From assembly GCF_002008365.1 (NCBI RefSeq), contig NZ_MRDL01000015.1, positions 463,531 through 527,530 on the forward strand: DNA of 64,000 nt. The letters run 5' to 3'. A program made the position numbers and the translations under genes. The stretch is from Rhizobium leguminosarum bv. viciae USDA 2370. Lineage in GTDB: Bacteria > Pseudomonadota > Alphaproteobacteria > Rhizobiales > Rhizobiaceae. The stretch's first letter is position 1, and each line of letters starts with the position of its first letter. Below, one piece after another: positions 8,939 through 20,094 of this stretch. Below the pieces are notes generated by a model, which did no database searches, was not told the origin of the DNA, and saw only the letters and a list, made by a program, of their open reading frames with translations.

Positions 8939-9312
8939 CACCCTTCGGAGAGGCGGTTCGCAGGCTACGGGCGCGCAAGGGCGTCTCGCAGAAGGAGATG
9001 GCGGAAGCCCTGAATGTCTCTCCCGCCTATCTCTCGGCGCTCGAACATGGAAAGCGTGGTTTGCCGACCTTCGATCTGCTGCAGCGCATCGCCGGCTATT
9101 TCAACATCATCTGGGATGAGGCCGAGGAACTGTTCCTGCTCGCCCGCTCGTCCGACCCGCGCGTCGTGATCGACACCTCCGGCCTGCCCCCCGAATATAC
9201 CGAATTTGCCAACCGGCTGGCCCGGCAGATTCGCAACCTTGACAGTGCAGAGATAGGCCGGCTATCGGCTCTTCTCGAAAATGGCGGCAAAGGCGACGGA
9301 AAAGCGTCATAA
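8935..9312 (+). CDS. XRE-family helix-turn-helix transcriptional regulator
   Basis: A 125-residue protein with an N-terminal HTH_3 domain (about residues 5-60: VRRLRARKGVSQKEMAEALNV and SPAYLSALEHGKRGLP) and a C-terminal helical tail. It starts with an ATGA overlap with the Smr gene and ends 135 bases before gyrB. It is therefore the last gene of the tim44-mltA-smr-xre operon. Its targets cannot be read from the sequence; control of its own operon or of gyrB is only a possibility. Confidence 0.85.
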   Translation: MTPFGEAVRRLRARKGVSQKEMAEALNVSPAYLSALEHGKRGLPTFDLLQRIAGYFNIIWDEAEELFLLARSSDPRVVIDTSGLPPEYTEFANRLARQIRNLDSAEIGRLSALLENGGKGDGKAS

Positions 9313-11883
<2,571 letters not shown>

Positions 11884-11900
11884 TTGATATGTCGAAAGTA

Positions 11901-11936
11901 AAAGCCCCGCCGTCCCTGGACGCGGGGCTTTCGTTT
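11901..11936. terminator. Bidirectional terminator between gyrB and the nitroreductase gene
   Basis: AAAGCCCCGC (11901-11910) pairs with GCGGGGCTTT (11922-11931) and the stem continues through CGTCC/GGACG with one bulge. The A-rich and T-rich flanks allow termination in both directions between convergent genes. Confidence 0.8.
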
Positions 11937-11946
11937 GCCTAAGGGC

Positions 11947-12543
11947 TCAATTCGCGACGAAGCGGCCGTTGAAGGCGACCTCGGAGAGCGGCTTGCGTTG
12001 GCTGGGGAATTCGCGCGCCTGATTGCGTTCGGAAAGAACGCTCTTGTCGGCCAGGCGGCCGACAGCGACTCCTGCTTCGACCCGGTATCCCTCGGGAATG
12101 GCGAAAGCCTGCCTGATCTCATCATGCTTGATGCCGCCCATGCCATGGGCATAAAAGCCGGAGAGGCGCGCCTGGATCGCCAGATGCCCCCATGCCGCGC
12201 CGGCATCGAAGGAATGGGTGTAGCTCGGCTTTTCCTCGGCTGAGCCGGCAGCCCCGGTGAAGGCGCGCGACACGACGAAGATCAGCGCCGATGCATTCCG
12301 GGCCCCCTGGTTGGAATCGTTGAGCAAGGCGACAAATTTCTCCCAATGCTCCGAACCCTTGAGGCCATAAATGAAGCGCCAGGGCTGGTGGTTGGCCGAG
12401 GACGGCGCCCAATGGGCGGCGTCGAGCAGACCGAGCAGCTGCGTTTCCTCGATGATTTCGCCGGTGAAGGCGCGCGGCGACCAGCGGTCGAGAAACATCG
12501 GATCGACCGGATATTCGGATTCGCGGTGATTGCTCTTCGTCAT
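11947..12543 (-). CDS. Nitroreductase-family FMN oxidoreductase
   Basis: A 198-residue flavoprotein of the nitroreductase fold, an FMN-dependent NAD(P)H oxidoreductase of unknown physiological substrate. FMN-binding positions are seen in RWSPRAFTGE near the N-terminus, AHWAPSSANHQPWRFIY (about residues 43-59), and the distal GMGGIKHDEIRQAF. It follows the DUF2218 gene by about 47 bases on the same strand and probably forms a two-gene unit with it. Convergent with gyrB. Confidence 0.88.
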   Translation of the reverse strand: MTKSNHRESEYPVDPMFLDRWSPRAFTGEIIEETQLLGLLDAAHWAPSSANHQPWRFIYGLKGSEHWEKFVALLNDSNQGARNASALIFVVSRAFTGAAGSAEEKPSYTHSFDAGAAWGHLAIQARLSGFYAHGMGGIKHDEIRQAFAIPEGYRVEAGVAVGRLADKSVLSERNQAREFPSQRKPLSEVAFNGRFVAN

Positions 12544-12590
12544 GCTTGTTCCAGGGTTTGGGGCAGGAAAATTTGGATCGTGGGCTGGGC

Positions 12591-12875
12591 TTAGTCCGTC
12601 CAGACGATGTCGAGATCTTCGCGGAAGGCGAAGCGCTTCAGATGATCGTCGATGACGTGCTGCATCCTTCCCTGTTGCGAGGGATCGGCGACGGAAAGCG
12701 TCATGGTCAGAGCCACGTCTTCGGCCACAAACGTCACCTCGGCCGTATCGCTGAACGGCACGCGCCCCTTCAGAGGATCAAAATCGACGCTGAACTTGTG
12801 GCTCCAGTGTTTGCAGAGCTGCTGCAGGTAGCGGCTTGCATGTTCGGTCCGCACGATGGCCTTCGAGAGATGCAT
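12591..12875 (-). CDS. DUF2218 domain protein
   Basis: A 94-residue protein, MHLSKAIVRTEHASRYLQQL to the C-terminal FREDLDIVWTD, matching the small DUF2218 family. In other bacteria DUF2218 genes often sit near siderophore or metal-related genes, but function is unknown. The frame remains open 41 codons further upstream, but that extension is translated repeat DNA (the element at 12898-13005) and is not credible; MHLSKA at 12875 is the family start. It is upstream of the nitroreductase gene. Confidence 0.82.
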   Translation of the reverse strand: MHLSKAIVRTEHASRYLQQLCKHWSHKFSVDFDPLKGRVPFSDTAEVTFVAEDVALTMTLSVADPSQQGRMQHVIDDHLKRFAFREDLDIVWTD

Positions 12876-12897
12876 TTCGAACTCCACGTCATCTTGA

Positions 12898-13005
12898 CTA
12901 AAGCATGTCGCGCAAAAGTGTGCAGCGGTTTTGCGATAACGACATGCGGCGAAATAAAAAACTAACAAGCGAGGAGCGAAGCTGAGAGATTGCGACACGC
13001 TTTAG
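12898..13005. repeat. RIME/MITE-like repeat, copy 1 (108 bp)
   Basis: A 108-bp element bounded by inverted ends CTAAAGC (12898-12904) and GCTTTAG (12999-13005) with an internal palindrome GCATGTCG / CGACATGC (12903-12910 and 12940-12947). A second copy with the same ends lies at 20951-21059; the first 50 bases are nearly identical. Size and double-palindrome structure match the rhizobium-specific intergenic mosaic elements. It begins 22 bases upstream of the DUF2218 start codon. Confidence 0.8.
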
Positions 13006-13149
13006 CGCAGTCATATTTCCTGCTTCACCGGCTTGGCAAGCGCAGCATCGTCGCAGTTTGGGTGTACAGACTGTCTTCATAAAAGCGGCCTCACGCCGGC
13101 GTCGAAGCAGGATAATGAACCGTTTTAGTCAATTGATCGGGGAGTACCC

Positions 13150-14109
13150 ATGCTGGTGAACGGAAAGTGGACGGAAGACTGGCAGCCTGTTCAGGCTAAG
13201 GACGAGAAGGGCGGCTTTCTCCGTCAGACCTCGAGTTTCCGCAATTGGGTAACTCCGGATGGCAGCGCCGGGCCGACGGGCGAAGCTGGCTTCGAAGCCA
13301 GCGCCGGCCGTTACCATCTCTATGTCGCCTATATCTGCCCCTGGGCCTCGCGCACCCTGATCGGCCGCAAGCTCAAGGGCCTGGAAGATGTCATCTCCGT
13401 CTCGGTCGCTGAACCGCTGCTGGGCAAGCAGGGCTGGCGCTTCGGTGATTATCCTGGCGCGACGGAGGATCACGTCAACGGCGTAACCTATATGCATGAA
13501 ATCTATACCAGGGCGGCGCCGGATTTCACCGGCCGGGCCACCGTGCCGGTTCTCTGGGACAAGCAGAGAAACACCATCGTCAACAATGAATCCGCCGATA
13601 TCCTGCGCATGCTGAACGGCGGCTTTGGCGCCCTGGCAAAAAATCCGATCGATCTTTACCCGGCGGAGAGGCGCACCGAGATCGATGCGTTCAACGACCG
13701 CATCTATCCCGATCTCAACAACGGCGTCTACCGCGCCGGTTTCGCCACCACGCAGGTCGCCTACGAAGAAGCCTTTGCCGATGTCTTTTCCTGCCTCGAC
13801 TGGGTCGAGCAGCAGTTCGAGGACCGGTCTTTTCTCTTCGCCGATCATCCCACCGAGAGCGATATCCGGCTTTTCGTGACGTTGGTGCGCTTCGACGTCG
13901 CCTATCACGGCATCTTCAAATGCAATCTGCGCCGGCTTTCCGACTATGCCAAGCTGCGCGCCTTCTGCCGCCGCATGCTGGATTGGCCGGGCATCGCCGA
14001 AACGGTGAACCTCGATCACATCAAGCGCGGCTACTATTCGATCGAAAGCCTCAATCCGACGAAGATCGTTCCCGTCGGCCCTGATCTGGCGGAAATTTTT
14101 AGAGCTTGA
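13150..14109 (+). CDS. Glutathionyl-hydroquinone reductase (Xi-class glutathione S-transferase, YqjG/ECM4-like)
   Basis: A 319-residue cytosolic protein of the Xi GST class. These enzymes reduce glutathionyl-hydroquinones to hydroquinones using a catalytic Cys. The CPWA motif is present with Cys63 (YICPWASRTLIGR), followed by the family's N-terminal thioredoxin domain ending VPVLWDKQ, the NNESADILRML glutathione-binding segment, and a C-terminal helical domain with ADHPTESDIRLFVTLVRFD. Length fits the family. It is a single gene followed by a hairpin at 14110-14137. Confidence 0.9.
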   Translation: MLVNGKWTEDWQPVQAKDEKGGFLRQTSSFRNWVTPDGSAGPTGEAGFEASAGRYHLYVAYICPWASRTLIGRKLKGLEDVISVSVAEPLLGKQGWRFGDYPGATEDHVNGVTYMHEIYTRAAPDFTGRATVPVLWDKQRNTIVNNESADILRMLNGGFGALAKNPIDLYPAERRTEIDAFNDRIYPDLNNGVYRAGFATTQVAYEEAFADVFSCLDWVEQQFEDRSFLFADHPTESDIRLFVTLVRFDVAYHGIFKCNLRRLSDYAKLRAFCRRMLDWPGIAETVNLDHIKRGYYSIESLNPTKIVPVGPDLAEIFRA

Positions 14110-14143
14110 TGCCGAAAGATACGGGCGGTTTTCGGCAGAAAAT
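14101..14143. repeat. Degenerate RIME-type palindrome
   Basis: AGAGCTTGATGCCGAAA followed by GCGGTTTTCGGCA resembles the AGAGCATGATGCCGAAAA...GCGGTTTTCGG palindrome seen inverted at 49943-49993. TGCCGAAA (14110-14117) pairs with TTTCGGCA (14130-14137). The stop codon of the preceding reductase lies inside it. It may serve as that gene's transcription end. Confidence 0.5.
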
Positions 14144-14251
14144 CACCCAAATCGCGGAAAGCCGTACCGCTTCCCGGCAAAGCCGTAATGACACCGATGA
14201 ATAATTCGTTCATAGGTGGTTGCAAATCCGTTTTCGATGAGGAGGAATTCC

Positions 14252-15094
14252 ATGAAGCTGATGCGTGTTGGCGAAGCAGGCGGTGAAAAACCCGCACTTC
14301 TCGATGCCGATGGCAAGATCCGCGATCTCTCCGGTCATGTCGCTGATATCGGCGGCGAAGCGATCACACCGGCAGGCCTTGCAAAGATAGCGGCCATCGA
14401 TCCGAAGAGCCTTCCGGAAATCGCGCCCGGCCGCATTGGCGCCTGCGTCGCGGGCACTGGCAAGTTCATCTGCATCGGCTTGAATTATTCGGATCACGCT
14501 GCCGAAACCGGTGCGACCGTGCCGCCCGAGCCGATCATCTTCATGAAAGCAACATCCGCAATCGTTGGACCGAACGACAATGTCATCATTCCCCGCGGTT
14601 CGGAAAAGACCGATTGGGAAGTCGAGCTCGGCGTCGTCATCGGCAAAACCGCCAAATATGTGACAGAAGCCGAAGCGCTGGATTATGTCGCCGGTTATTG
14701 CGTCTCCAATGACGTTTCCGAGCGCGCTTTCCAGACCGAGCGGTCCGGTCAATGGACCAAGGGCAAATCCTGCGACACCTTTGGCCCGATCGGCCCCTGG
14801 CTCGTGACCAAGGATGAAATTCCGGAACCGCAGAACCTCGGCATGTGGCTGACGGTCAACGGCCAGAAGATGCAGAACGGCTCATCGAAGACGATGGTTT
14901 ACGGGGTTGCGTTCCTCGTCTCCTATCTTAGCCAGTTCATGTCGCTGCATGCCGGTGACGTGATCTCGACCGGCACGCCTCCGGGCGTCGGCATGGGCCT
15001 CAAGCCGCCGCGTTATCTCAAGGCGGGAGACGTGGTCGAACTCAGCATCGAAGGTCTCGGCACGCAGAAGCAGACCTTCGTAGCGGATCGTTAA
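14252..15094 (+). CDS. Fumarylacetoacetate hydrolase (FAH)-family protein
   Basis: A 280-residue metal-dependent enzyme of the FAH superfamily, which includes 2-keto-4-pentenoate hydratases, ureidoglycolate lyase-like proteins and acylpyruvate hydrolases. The metal ligands fall in WEVELGVVIGK (two Glu) and the Asp in SNDVSERAFQ; GLNYSDHAAETG and the C-terminal STGTPPGVGMGLKPP are typical. Substrate cannot be told. The start is fixed by an excellent AGGAGG (14240-14245) six bases before the ATG at 14252. Monocistronic in appearance. Confidence 0.9.
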   Translation: MKLMRVGEAGGEKPALLDADGKIRDLSGHVADIGGEAITPAGLAKIAAIDPKSLPEIAPGRIGACVAGTGKFICIGLNYSDHAAETGATVPPEPIIFMKATSAIVGPNDNVIIPRGSEKTDWEVELGVVIGKTAKYVTEAEALDYVAGYCVSNDVSERAFQTERSGQWTKGKSCDTFGPIGPWLVTKDEIPEPQNLGMWLTVNGQKMQNGSSKTMVYGVAFLVSYLSQFMSLHAGDVISTGTPPGVGMGLKPPRYLKAGDVVELSIEGLGTQKQTFVADR

Positions 15095-15187
15095 CGACGC
15101 TTCTTGCTGAGAAACTTAAGTTTTCAGCTCGATTATGATGCCGGAGGTCAATTCTCCGGCATTTCTTGTGTGGGTTTGGTTCGTCCA

Positions 15188-15202
15188 TGTTGCTGTGCAA
15201 CA
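15188..15202. promoter_or_regulatory. Candidate operator upstream of phaZ (TGTTGC-TGT-GCAACA)
   Basis: A perfect 6-3-6 inverted repeat, 96 bases upstream of the phaZ ATG. PHB-responsive repressors of the PhaR/AniA family in alphaproteobacteria bind TGC/GCA-rich inverted sequences upstream of PHB genes, so this is a plausible site; the assignment is inference. Confidence 0.4.
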
Positions 15203-15298
15203 GAAACCTGTTAGTCTGCGTTACGTGCCCGCATTACGGAAAGACTCGATGCCTCTCAATCAGCGTCATCTTTTCGATAGAGAAAGGTGGCGCCTTCC

Positions 15299-16576
15299 AT
15301 GTTTTATCAGCTTTATGAATTGAACCATGCCGCCATGGCGCCGTTTCGCGCCGCGGCCGATATCATGCGATTTGCCTATGCCAATCCGCTGAACCCGTTC
15401 TCCCATACGCCGTTCGGCCGGACGATGGCGGCAAGCCTCGAAATGTTCGAACGCACGACACGACGCTACGGGAAGCCGGAATTCGGACTGAAGCAGACGA
15501 CGATTGGTGACCGGACGGTGTCCGTCCGCGAAGAGGTCGTCTGGTCGCGACCCTTCTGCAATCTCCTGCATTTCGCGCGCAGTGTTCCCGCCGCGCGCGG
15601 CAATGATCCGCGCATCCTGATCGTCGCGCCGATGTCCGGCCACTATGCCACGCTGCTGCGCGGCACGGTCGAGGCGCTGCTGCCGAGTGCGGATATCTAC
15701 ATCACCGACTGGATCGACGCCCGCATGGTGCCGATGACGGAAGGCACGTTCGATTTCGACGATTACGTCGACTATGTCATCGAGATGCTGCATTTCCTCG
15801 GTCACGACACGCATGTCATCGCCGTCTGTCAGCCTTCTGTTCCGGTGCTCGCAGCCGCTGCGGTGATGGAAGAAGCCAGGGATCCGCTTTCGCCGGCGTC
15901 GATGACGCTGATGGGCGGCCCGATCGACACGCGCATCAACCCGACGGCAGTCAACAAGCTCGCCCAGGAGCGATCGCTGCAGTGGTTCTCCGACAATGTC
16001 ATCATGAACGTGCCCTGGCCGCAGCCGGGCTTCATGCGCCCGGTCTATCCGGGATTCCTGCAGCTCTCGGGCTTCATGTCGATGAATCTTGATCGCCACC
16101 TCGTCGCGCACAAGGAATTCTTCATGCATCTCGTGAAGAACGACGGCGAGCCGGAAAGACATCGCGATTTCTACGACGAATATCTCGCCGTTATGGATTT
16201 GACCGCCGAATTCTATCTGCAGACGGTGGAGGAGGTCTTCATCAAGCATTCACTGCCGAAGGGCGAACTGATGCATCGCGGCAAACGCGTTGATCCGGCG
16301 GCAATTCGCAATGTGGCGCTTCTGACCGTCGAAGGTGAGAATGACGATATCTCCGGGGTCGGTCAGACAAAGGCGGCTCAGACCATCTGCGTGAACATTC
16401 CCGAAGATATGCGCATGCACTACCTTCAGCCGGATGTCGGCCATTATGGTGTTTTCAATGGTTCGCGTTTCCGCCGCGAGATCGCGCCGCGCATCATCGA
16501 TTTCGTCCGCCAGCATTCGCGTTCTGCCATTAAGCCTCCGGTCCCGCGTGTCATCAAGGGCGGCCGGGCGGGCTGA
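15299..16576 (+). CDS. phaZ: Intracellular poly(3-hydroxybutyrate) depolymerase
   Basis: A 425-residue cytosolic alpha/beta hydrolase of the intracellular, short-chain-length PHA depolymerase type. The nucleophile is the Cys of VIAVCQPSVPV (Cys177), as in the Ralstonia PhaZ1 class where Cys replaces the usual lipase Ser; Asp in TVEGENDDISG and His in QPDVGHYGVFNG complete a likely triad. Start chosen at the ATG (15299, MFYQLYELNH) with AGAAAGG upstream; an in-frame GTG four codons earlier is less likely. It mobilises stored PHB, a major carbon reserve of free-living rhizobia. Confidence 0.93.
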   Translation: MFYQLYELNHAAMAPFRAAADIMRFAYANPLNPFSHTPFGRTMAASLEMFERTTRRYGKPEFGLKQTTIGDRTVSVREEVVWSRPFCNLLHFARSVPAARGNDPRILIVAPMSGHYATLLRGTVEALLPSADIYITDWIDARMVPMTEGTFDFDDYVDYVIEMLHFLGHDTHVIAVCQPSVPVLAAAAVMEEARDPLSPASMTLMGGPIDTRINPTAVNKLAQERSLQWFSDNVIMNVPWPQPGFMRPVYPGFLQLSGFMSMNLDRHLVAHKEFFMHLVKNDGEPERHRDFYDEYLAVMDLTAEFYLQTVEEVFIKHSLPKGELMHRGKRVDPAAIRNVALLTVEGENDDISGVGQTKAAQTICVNIPEDMRMHYLQPDVGHYGVFNGSRFRREIAPRIIDFVRQHSRSAIKPPVPRVIKGGRAG

Positions 16577-16721
16577 ATCAGGGATAGCTGAATTAGCAAA
16601 ACGGATTCAAGGCCTTGTCCGATTTCGCGGGCAATCGTCTTGAAGGCGGTTATTGCGGTAACCACATCGATTTCAGCGTTCGGTATTCTGCCGGGCGCGG
16701 AAAGCGAGGGATACCCGCACG

Positions 16722-17156
16722 ATGAACCAGTCAGCATTGCTTCGACCGGATTGGACTCCGGCTACCATTGCCCTGATGATTCTCGGCTTCATGGTTTTCT
16801 GGCCTCTGGGTCTTGCCATGCTTGCCTACATCATCTTCGGCGACCGTCTCCGCGGCTTCAAGCGTGACGTCAACCAGGCGACCGATGGCTTCTTTGCCTC
16901 CTGCCGCCGCCCGCATGGTCGTCACCGCCCGCATTTTTCGACCGGCAACGTCGCCTTTGACGACTGGCGCAAGGCCGAACTCGACCGGATGGAGGAAGAG
17001 CGCCGTAAGCTTGACGAAATGCGCGAGGAATTCGACTCCTATCTGCGCGAGCTCCGTCGCGCCAAGGATCAGGAAGAGTTCGACCGCTTCATGCGCGACC
17101 GCAGGAACGCCAAGCGCGATGATAACGGCCCGGTCGCTGAATACCAGACGCCGTAA
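16722..17156 (+). CDS. DUF2852 membrane protein
   Basis: A 144-residue protein with one transmembrane segment (about residues 16-40, IALMILGFMVFWPLGLAMLAYIIF) and a highly charged coiled-coil tail (about 85-125, FDDWRKAELDRMEEERRKLDEMREEF and following). This architecture matches DUF2852, a family found mainly in alphaproteobacteria with no known function. It stands alone between phaZ and the zinc peptidase gene and is closed by a good terminator. Confidence 0.82.
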   Translation: MNQSALLRPDWTPATIALMILGFMVFWPLGLAMLAYIIFGDRLRGFKRDVNQATDGFFASCRRPHGRHRPHFSTGNVAFDDWRKAELDRMEEERRKLDEMREEFDSYLRELRRAKDQEEFDRFMRDRRNAKRDDNGPVAEYQTP

Positions 17157-17178
17157 ACACCTGAACGATGAATTGATG

Positions 17179-17205
17179 ACCGGCATCTCGCGATGCCGGT
17201 TTTTC
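17179..17205 (+). terminator. Rho-independent terminator after the DUF2852 gene
   Basis: ACCGGCATC (17179-17187), loop TCGC, GATGCCGGT (17192-17200), then TTTT. A 9-bp perfect stem. Confidence 0.85.
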
Positions 17206-17263
17206 CATGTCCGCCTGTCCGGCGATCATTTAGATTTGCCGGCGAATCGTATAGAAAACACGC

Positions 17264-18022
17264 ATGTTCTCGCTTCTGAAAACAAGGTCGAAGGCGCGAA
17301 AGCCGGCTCCGCCCGAAAAGCGGACGCTCGACGTCGCTGGCCGGCTCATGCCGCTGACGATCAAGCAGCATGACCGGGCGACACGCATCACGCTGCGCAT
17401 CGAACCGGGTGGCCGCGCCTTGAAGATGACGGTGCCGAAAGGCCTTGCGGCGCGTGAGGTCAATGCCTTCCTCGATCGTCACCAGGGTTGGCTCCTCACC
17501 AAGCTTGCGAAGTTTTCGACCGATGCCGGCCTGCGTGACGGCGCCGAGATCCTTGTTCGCGGCGTTTCCCATCGCATCCAGCATAGCGGCAGCTTGCGCG
17601 GGCTGACCGAGGCGGTGTCCATAGATGGCAGGGCGGTGCTGCGCGTCAGCGGCATGCCGGAACATGTCGGACGGCGCATTGCGGCCTTTCTCAAGAAGGA
17701 GGCGCGCGCCGATCTCGCAAGACTGGCGACGATGCATGCCGCAACGATCCGGGCGCCGATCCGCTCGATCTCGATGAAGGATACCCGCAGCCGGTGGGGC
17801 TCGTGCTCGTCGGAAGGAAATCTGAGCTTTTCCTGGCGTATCGTCATGGCGCCACCTTCGGTGATCGATTATCTCGCCGCCCATGAGGTCGCCCATCTCA
17901 AGGAAATGAACCACGGCCCGCACTTCTGGGCCCTCTGCCGTAAGCTTTGCCCCGGTATGGAGGAGGCGAAGTCCTGGCTCAAACGGCATGGAAGCCAGTT
18001 GCATGCCATCGATTTCGACTAG
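17264..18022 (+). CDS. YgjP/M48-like zinc metallopeptidase (DUF45)
   Basis: A 252-residue protein with the zinc-peptidase motif HEVAHLKEMNHGPHFW, where HExxH gives two ligands and the downstream His a third, preceded by SRWGSCSSEGNLSFSW. This matches the YgjP/SprT-related DUF45 family of predicted metal-dependent hydrolases. There is no signal peptide, so it acts in the cytosol. Its stop codon (TAG, 18020-18022) lies within the first bases of a RIME-like repeat. Substrate unknown. Confidence 0.88.
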   Translation: MFSLLKTRSKARKPAPPEKRTLDVAGRLMPLTIKQHDRATRITLRIEPGGRALKMTVPKGLAAREVNAFLDRHQGWLLTKLAKFSTDAGLRDGAEILVRGVSHRIQHSGSLRGLTEAVSIDGRAVLRVSGMPEHVGRRIAAFLKKEARADLARLATMHAATIRAPIRSISMKDTRSRWGSCSSEGNLSFSWRIVMAPPSVIDYLAAHEVAHLKEMNHGPHFWALCRKLCPGMEEAKSWLKRHGSQLHAIDFD

Positions 18023-18124
18023 CGCATAACCCGAAAATCGGAATCGATTTTTCGGAAAGGATTATGCGCAGATTTAGAGTGATAGAACGTCCCTTGCGCG
18101 TCGTTTGGACGCGCGGCGCTCTAG
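18019..18124. repeat. RIME-like repeat with two palindromes
   Basis: A roughly 106-bp element from CTAGCGCATAA to GGCGCTCTAG. The first palindrome pairs GCGCATAA (from 18022) with TTATGCGC near 18062-18069. The second pairs GCGCGTC with GACGCGC around 18098-18115. The second half is the reverse complement of the element between chvG and chvI (40311-40352). It fills the gap before trpF and contains the stop codon of the zinc peptidase gene. Confidence 0.75.
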
Positions 18125-18199
18125 CCGAGAGCCGCGCTAAATTCAGTGTCCGTCGCAAATTGGCTCGACTCTTTCCGCATTTCGTGTCACTTCGCTGCC

Positions 18200-18868
18200 A
18201 TGAGACCGGATATCAAGATCTGTGGCTTGAAGACGCCCGACGCAGTCGATCGCGCGCTGAAACGCGGCGCGACCCATATCGGTTTTATCTTCTTCGAAAA
18301 GAGCCCGCGCTATATCGAGCCGGACCTGGCGGCAAAGCTTGCCGAACCTGCGCGTGGCAAGGCGAAAATCGTCGCCGTCGTCGTCGATCCGACCAATGAC
18401 GAACTCGACGAGATCGTGTCGTTGTTGAAGCCGGATATGCTGCAGCTTCACGGCAACGAGAGCCCCGAACATGTGCTGACCATAAAGGCGCTCTATGGTC
18501 TGCCCGTGATGAAGGCCTTTTCGGTCCGCACGGCAGACGACCTGAAGCGCGTCGAGGCCTATATCGGCATCGCCGACCGTTTCCTCTTCGACGCCAAAGC
18601 GCCGAAGGGTTCGGAACTGCCCGGCGGCAACGGTATTTCCTTCGATTGGAGCCTTCTCAGCTGGCTTGACGGCAACGTCGACTACATGCTTTCCGGCGGG
18701 CTGAACAAGGACAATGTCGCAGAAGCGCTTTTCATCACCAAGGCACCGGGTATCGATGTCTCCTCGGGAGTCGAAACTGCGCCTGGCGTGAAGAGCGTCG
18801 CGAAGATCGATGAATTTTTTGACGCGGTCGAAAAGGCGAATGCGCCGATGATGGCCTCAGGGAGTTGA
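18200..18868 (+). CDS. trpF: Phosphoribosylanthranilate isomerase
   Basis: A 222-residue TIM-barrel enzyme converting phosphoribosylanthranilate to CdRP in tryptophan synthesis. The catalytic Cys8 is in DIKICGLKT at the N-terminus, LFDAK supplies the catalytic Asp, and [11 protein letters not shown] with GIDVSSGVE forms the phosphate site. The frame is open 18 codons upstream, but MRPDIKICG at 18200 is the normal start. The end overlaps the region of the trpB ribosome-binding site, with trpB starting 3 bases after the stop, so trpFBA is one unit. Confidence 0.95.
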   Translation: MRPDIKICGLKTPDAVDRALKRGATHIGFIFFEKSPRYIEPDLAAKLAEPARGKAKIVAVVVDPTNDELDEIVSLLKPDMLQLHGNESPEHVLTIKALYGLPVMKAFSVRTADDLKRVEAYIGIADRFLFDAKAPKGSELPGGNGISFDWSLLSWLDGNVDYMLSGGLNKDNVAEALFITKAPGIDVSSGVETAPGVKSVAKIDEFFDAVEKANAPMMASGS

Positions 18869-18870
18869 GA

Positions 18871-20091
18871 GTGAACGAGACGCCTAAACCGAATTCCTTC
18901 CGTTCCGGCCCCGATGAAGACGGCCGTTTCGGCATTTATGGCGGTCGTTTCGTCGCCGAAACATTGATGCCGCTGATCCTTGATCTGCAGGACGAGTGGA
19001 ACAGGGCAAAGAACGATCCGGCATTCCAGGCCGAATTGAAGCATCTCGGCGCGCATTATATCGGCCGCCCGAGCCCGCTCTATTTCGCCGAGCGGCTGAC
19101 GGCCGAACTCGGCGGCGCGAAGATCTATTTCAAGCGCGAGGAGCTGAACCATACCGGCTCGCACAAGATCAACAACTGCATCGGCCAGATCCTGCTCGCC
19201 AAGCGCATGGGCAAGACCCGCATCATCGCCGAAACCGGTGCCGGCCAGCACGGCGTCGCCTCCGCAACCGTTGCGGCCCGTTTCGGCCTTCCCTGCGTCG
19301 TTTATATGGGCGCCACCGACGTCGAGCGTCAGGCGCCGAACGTTTTCCGCATGAAGCTGCTCGGTGCGGAGGTCAAACCGGTCACGGCAGGCAGCGGCAC
19401 GCTGAAGGACGCCATGAACGAGGCGCTTCGCGACTGGGTCACCAATGTCGAGGATACCTATTACCTGATCGGAACGGCAGCCGGTCCGCATCCCTATCCT
19501 GAGATGGTCCGCGATTTCCAGTCGGTGATCGGTATCGAAGCGAAAGAGCAGATGCTGGCAGCCGAAGGCCGCTTGCCGGATCTCGTCATCGCTGCGGTCG
19601 GCGGCGGCTCGAACGCCATCGGTATTTTCCATCCTTTCCTGGATGATCCCTCTGTGAAGATCGTCGGCGTCGAAGCCGGCGGCAAGGGTCTGCAGGGCGA
19701 CGAACATTGCGCCTCGATCACCGCCGGTTCGCCAGGCGTGCTGCACGGCAACCGCACCTATCTGCTGCAGGATGGTGACGGTCAGATCAAGGAAGGCCAT
19801 TCGATTTCGGCCGGTCTCGATTATCCCGGCATCGGCCCCGAACATTCCTGGCTGAACGATACCGGCCGCGTCGACTATGTGCCGATCATGGATCACGAAG
19901 CGCTCGAGGCTTTCCAGACCCTGACTCGCCTCGAAGGCATCATCCCGGCGCTCGAGCCCTCGCATGCCATTGCCGAGGTGATCAAACGCGCACCAATGAT
20001 GGACAAGGACGAGATCATCCTGATGAACCTCTCCGGGCGAGGCGACAAGGATATCTTTACCGTCGGCAAGATTCTGGGAATGGGACTGTAA
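18871..20091 (+). CDS. trpB: Tryptophan synthase beta subunit
   Basis: A 406-residue PLP enzyme joining indole and serine. The PLP Lys is Lys99 in [10 protein letters not shown]; the glycine-rich phosphate loop is [17 protein letters not shown] is the substrate loop. I take the GTG at 18871 as the start because GGAG at 18861-18864 gives correct spacing; a TTG two codons earlier lies on top of that site. Length fits the rhizobial protein. Followed 3 bases later by trpA. Confidence 0.97.
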   Translation: MNETPKPNSFRSGPDEDGRFGIYGGRFVAETLMPLILDLQDEWNRAKNDPAFQAELKHLGAHYIGRPSPLYFAERLTAELGGAKIYFKREELNHTGSHKINNCIGQILLAKRMGKTRIIAETGAGQHGVASATVAARFGLPCVVYMGATDVERQAPNVFRMKLLGAEVKPVTAGSGTLKDAMNEALRDWVTNVEDTYYLIGTAAGPHPYPEMVRDFQSVIGIEAKEQMLAAEGRLPDLVIAAVGGGSNAIGIFHPFLDDPSVKIVGVEAGGKGLQGDEHCASITAGSPGVLHGNRTYLLQDGDGQIKEGHSISAGLDYPGIGPEHSWLNDTGRVDYVPIMDHEALEAFQTLTRLEGIIPALEPSHAIAEVIKRAPMMDKDEIILMNLSGRGDKDIFTVGKILGMGL

Positions 20092-20094
20092 GAC

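Noticed and set aside
12876..12998. N-terminal extension of the DUF2218 protein by 41 residues
   Set aside because: The extra residues are encoded by the repeat element, the same peptide-like sequence appears in the unrelated copy near 20990, and the family begins at MHLSKA.
15135..15323. A 62-codon plus-strand frame before phaZ
   Set aside because: It overlaps the phaZ start in another frame, has no ribosome site and covers the putative operator.
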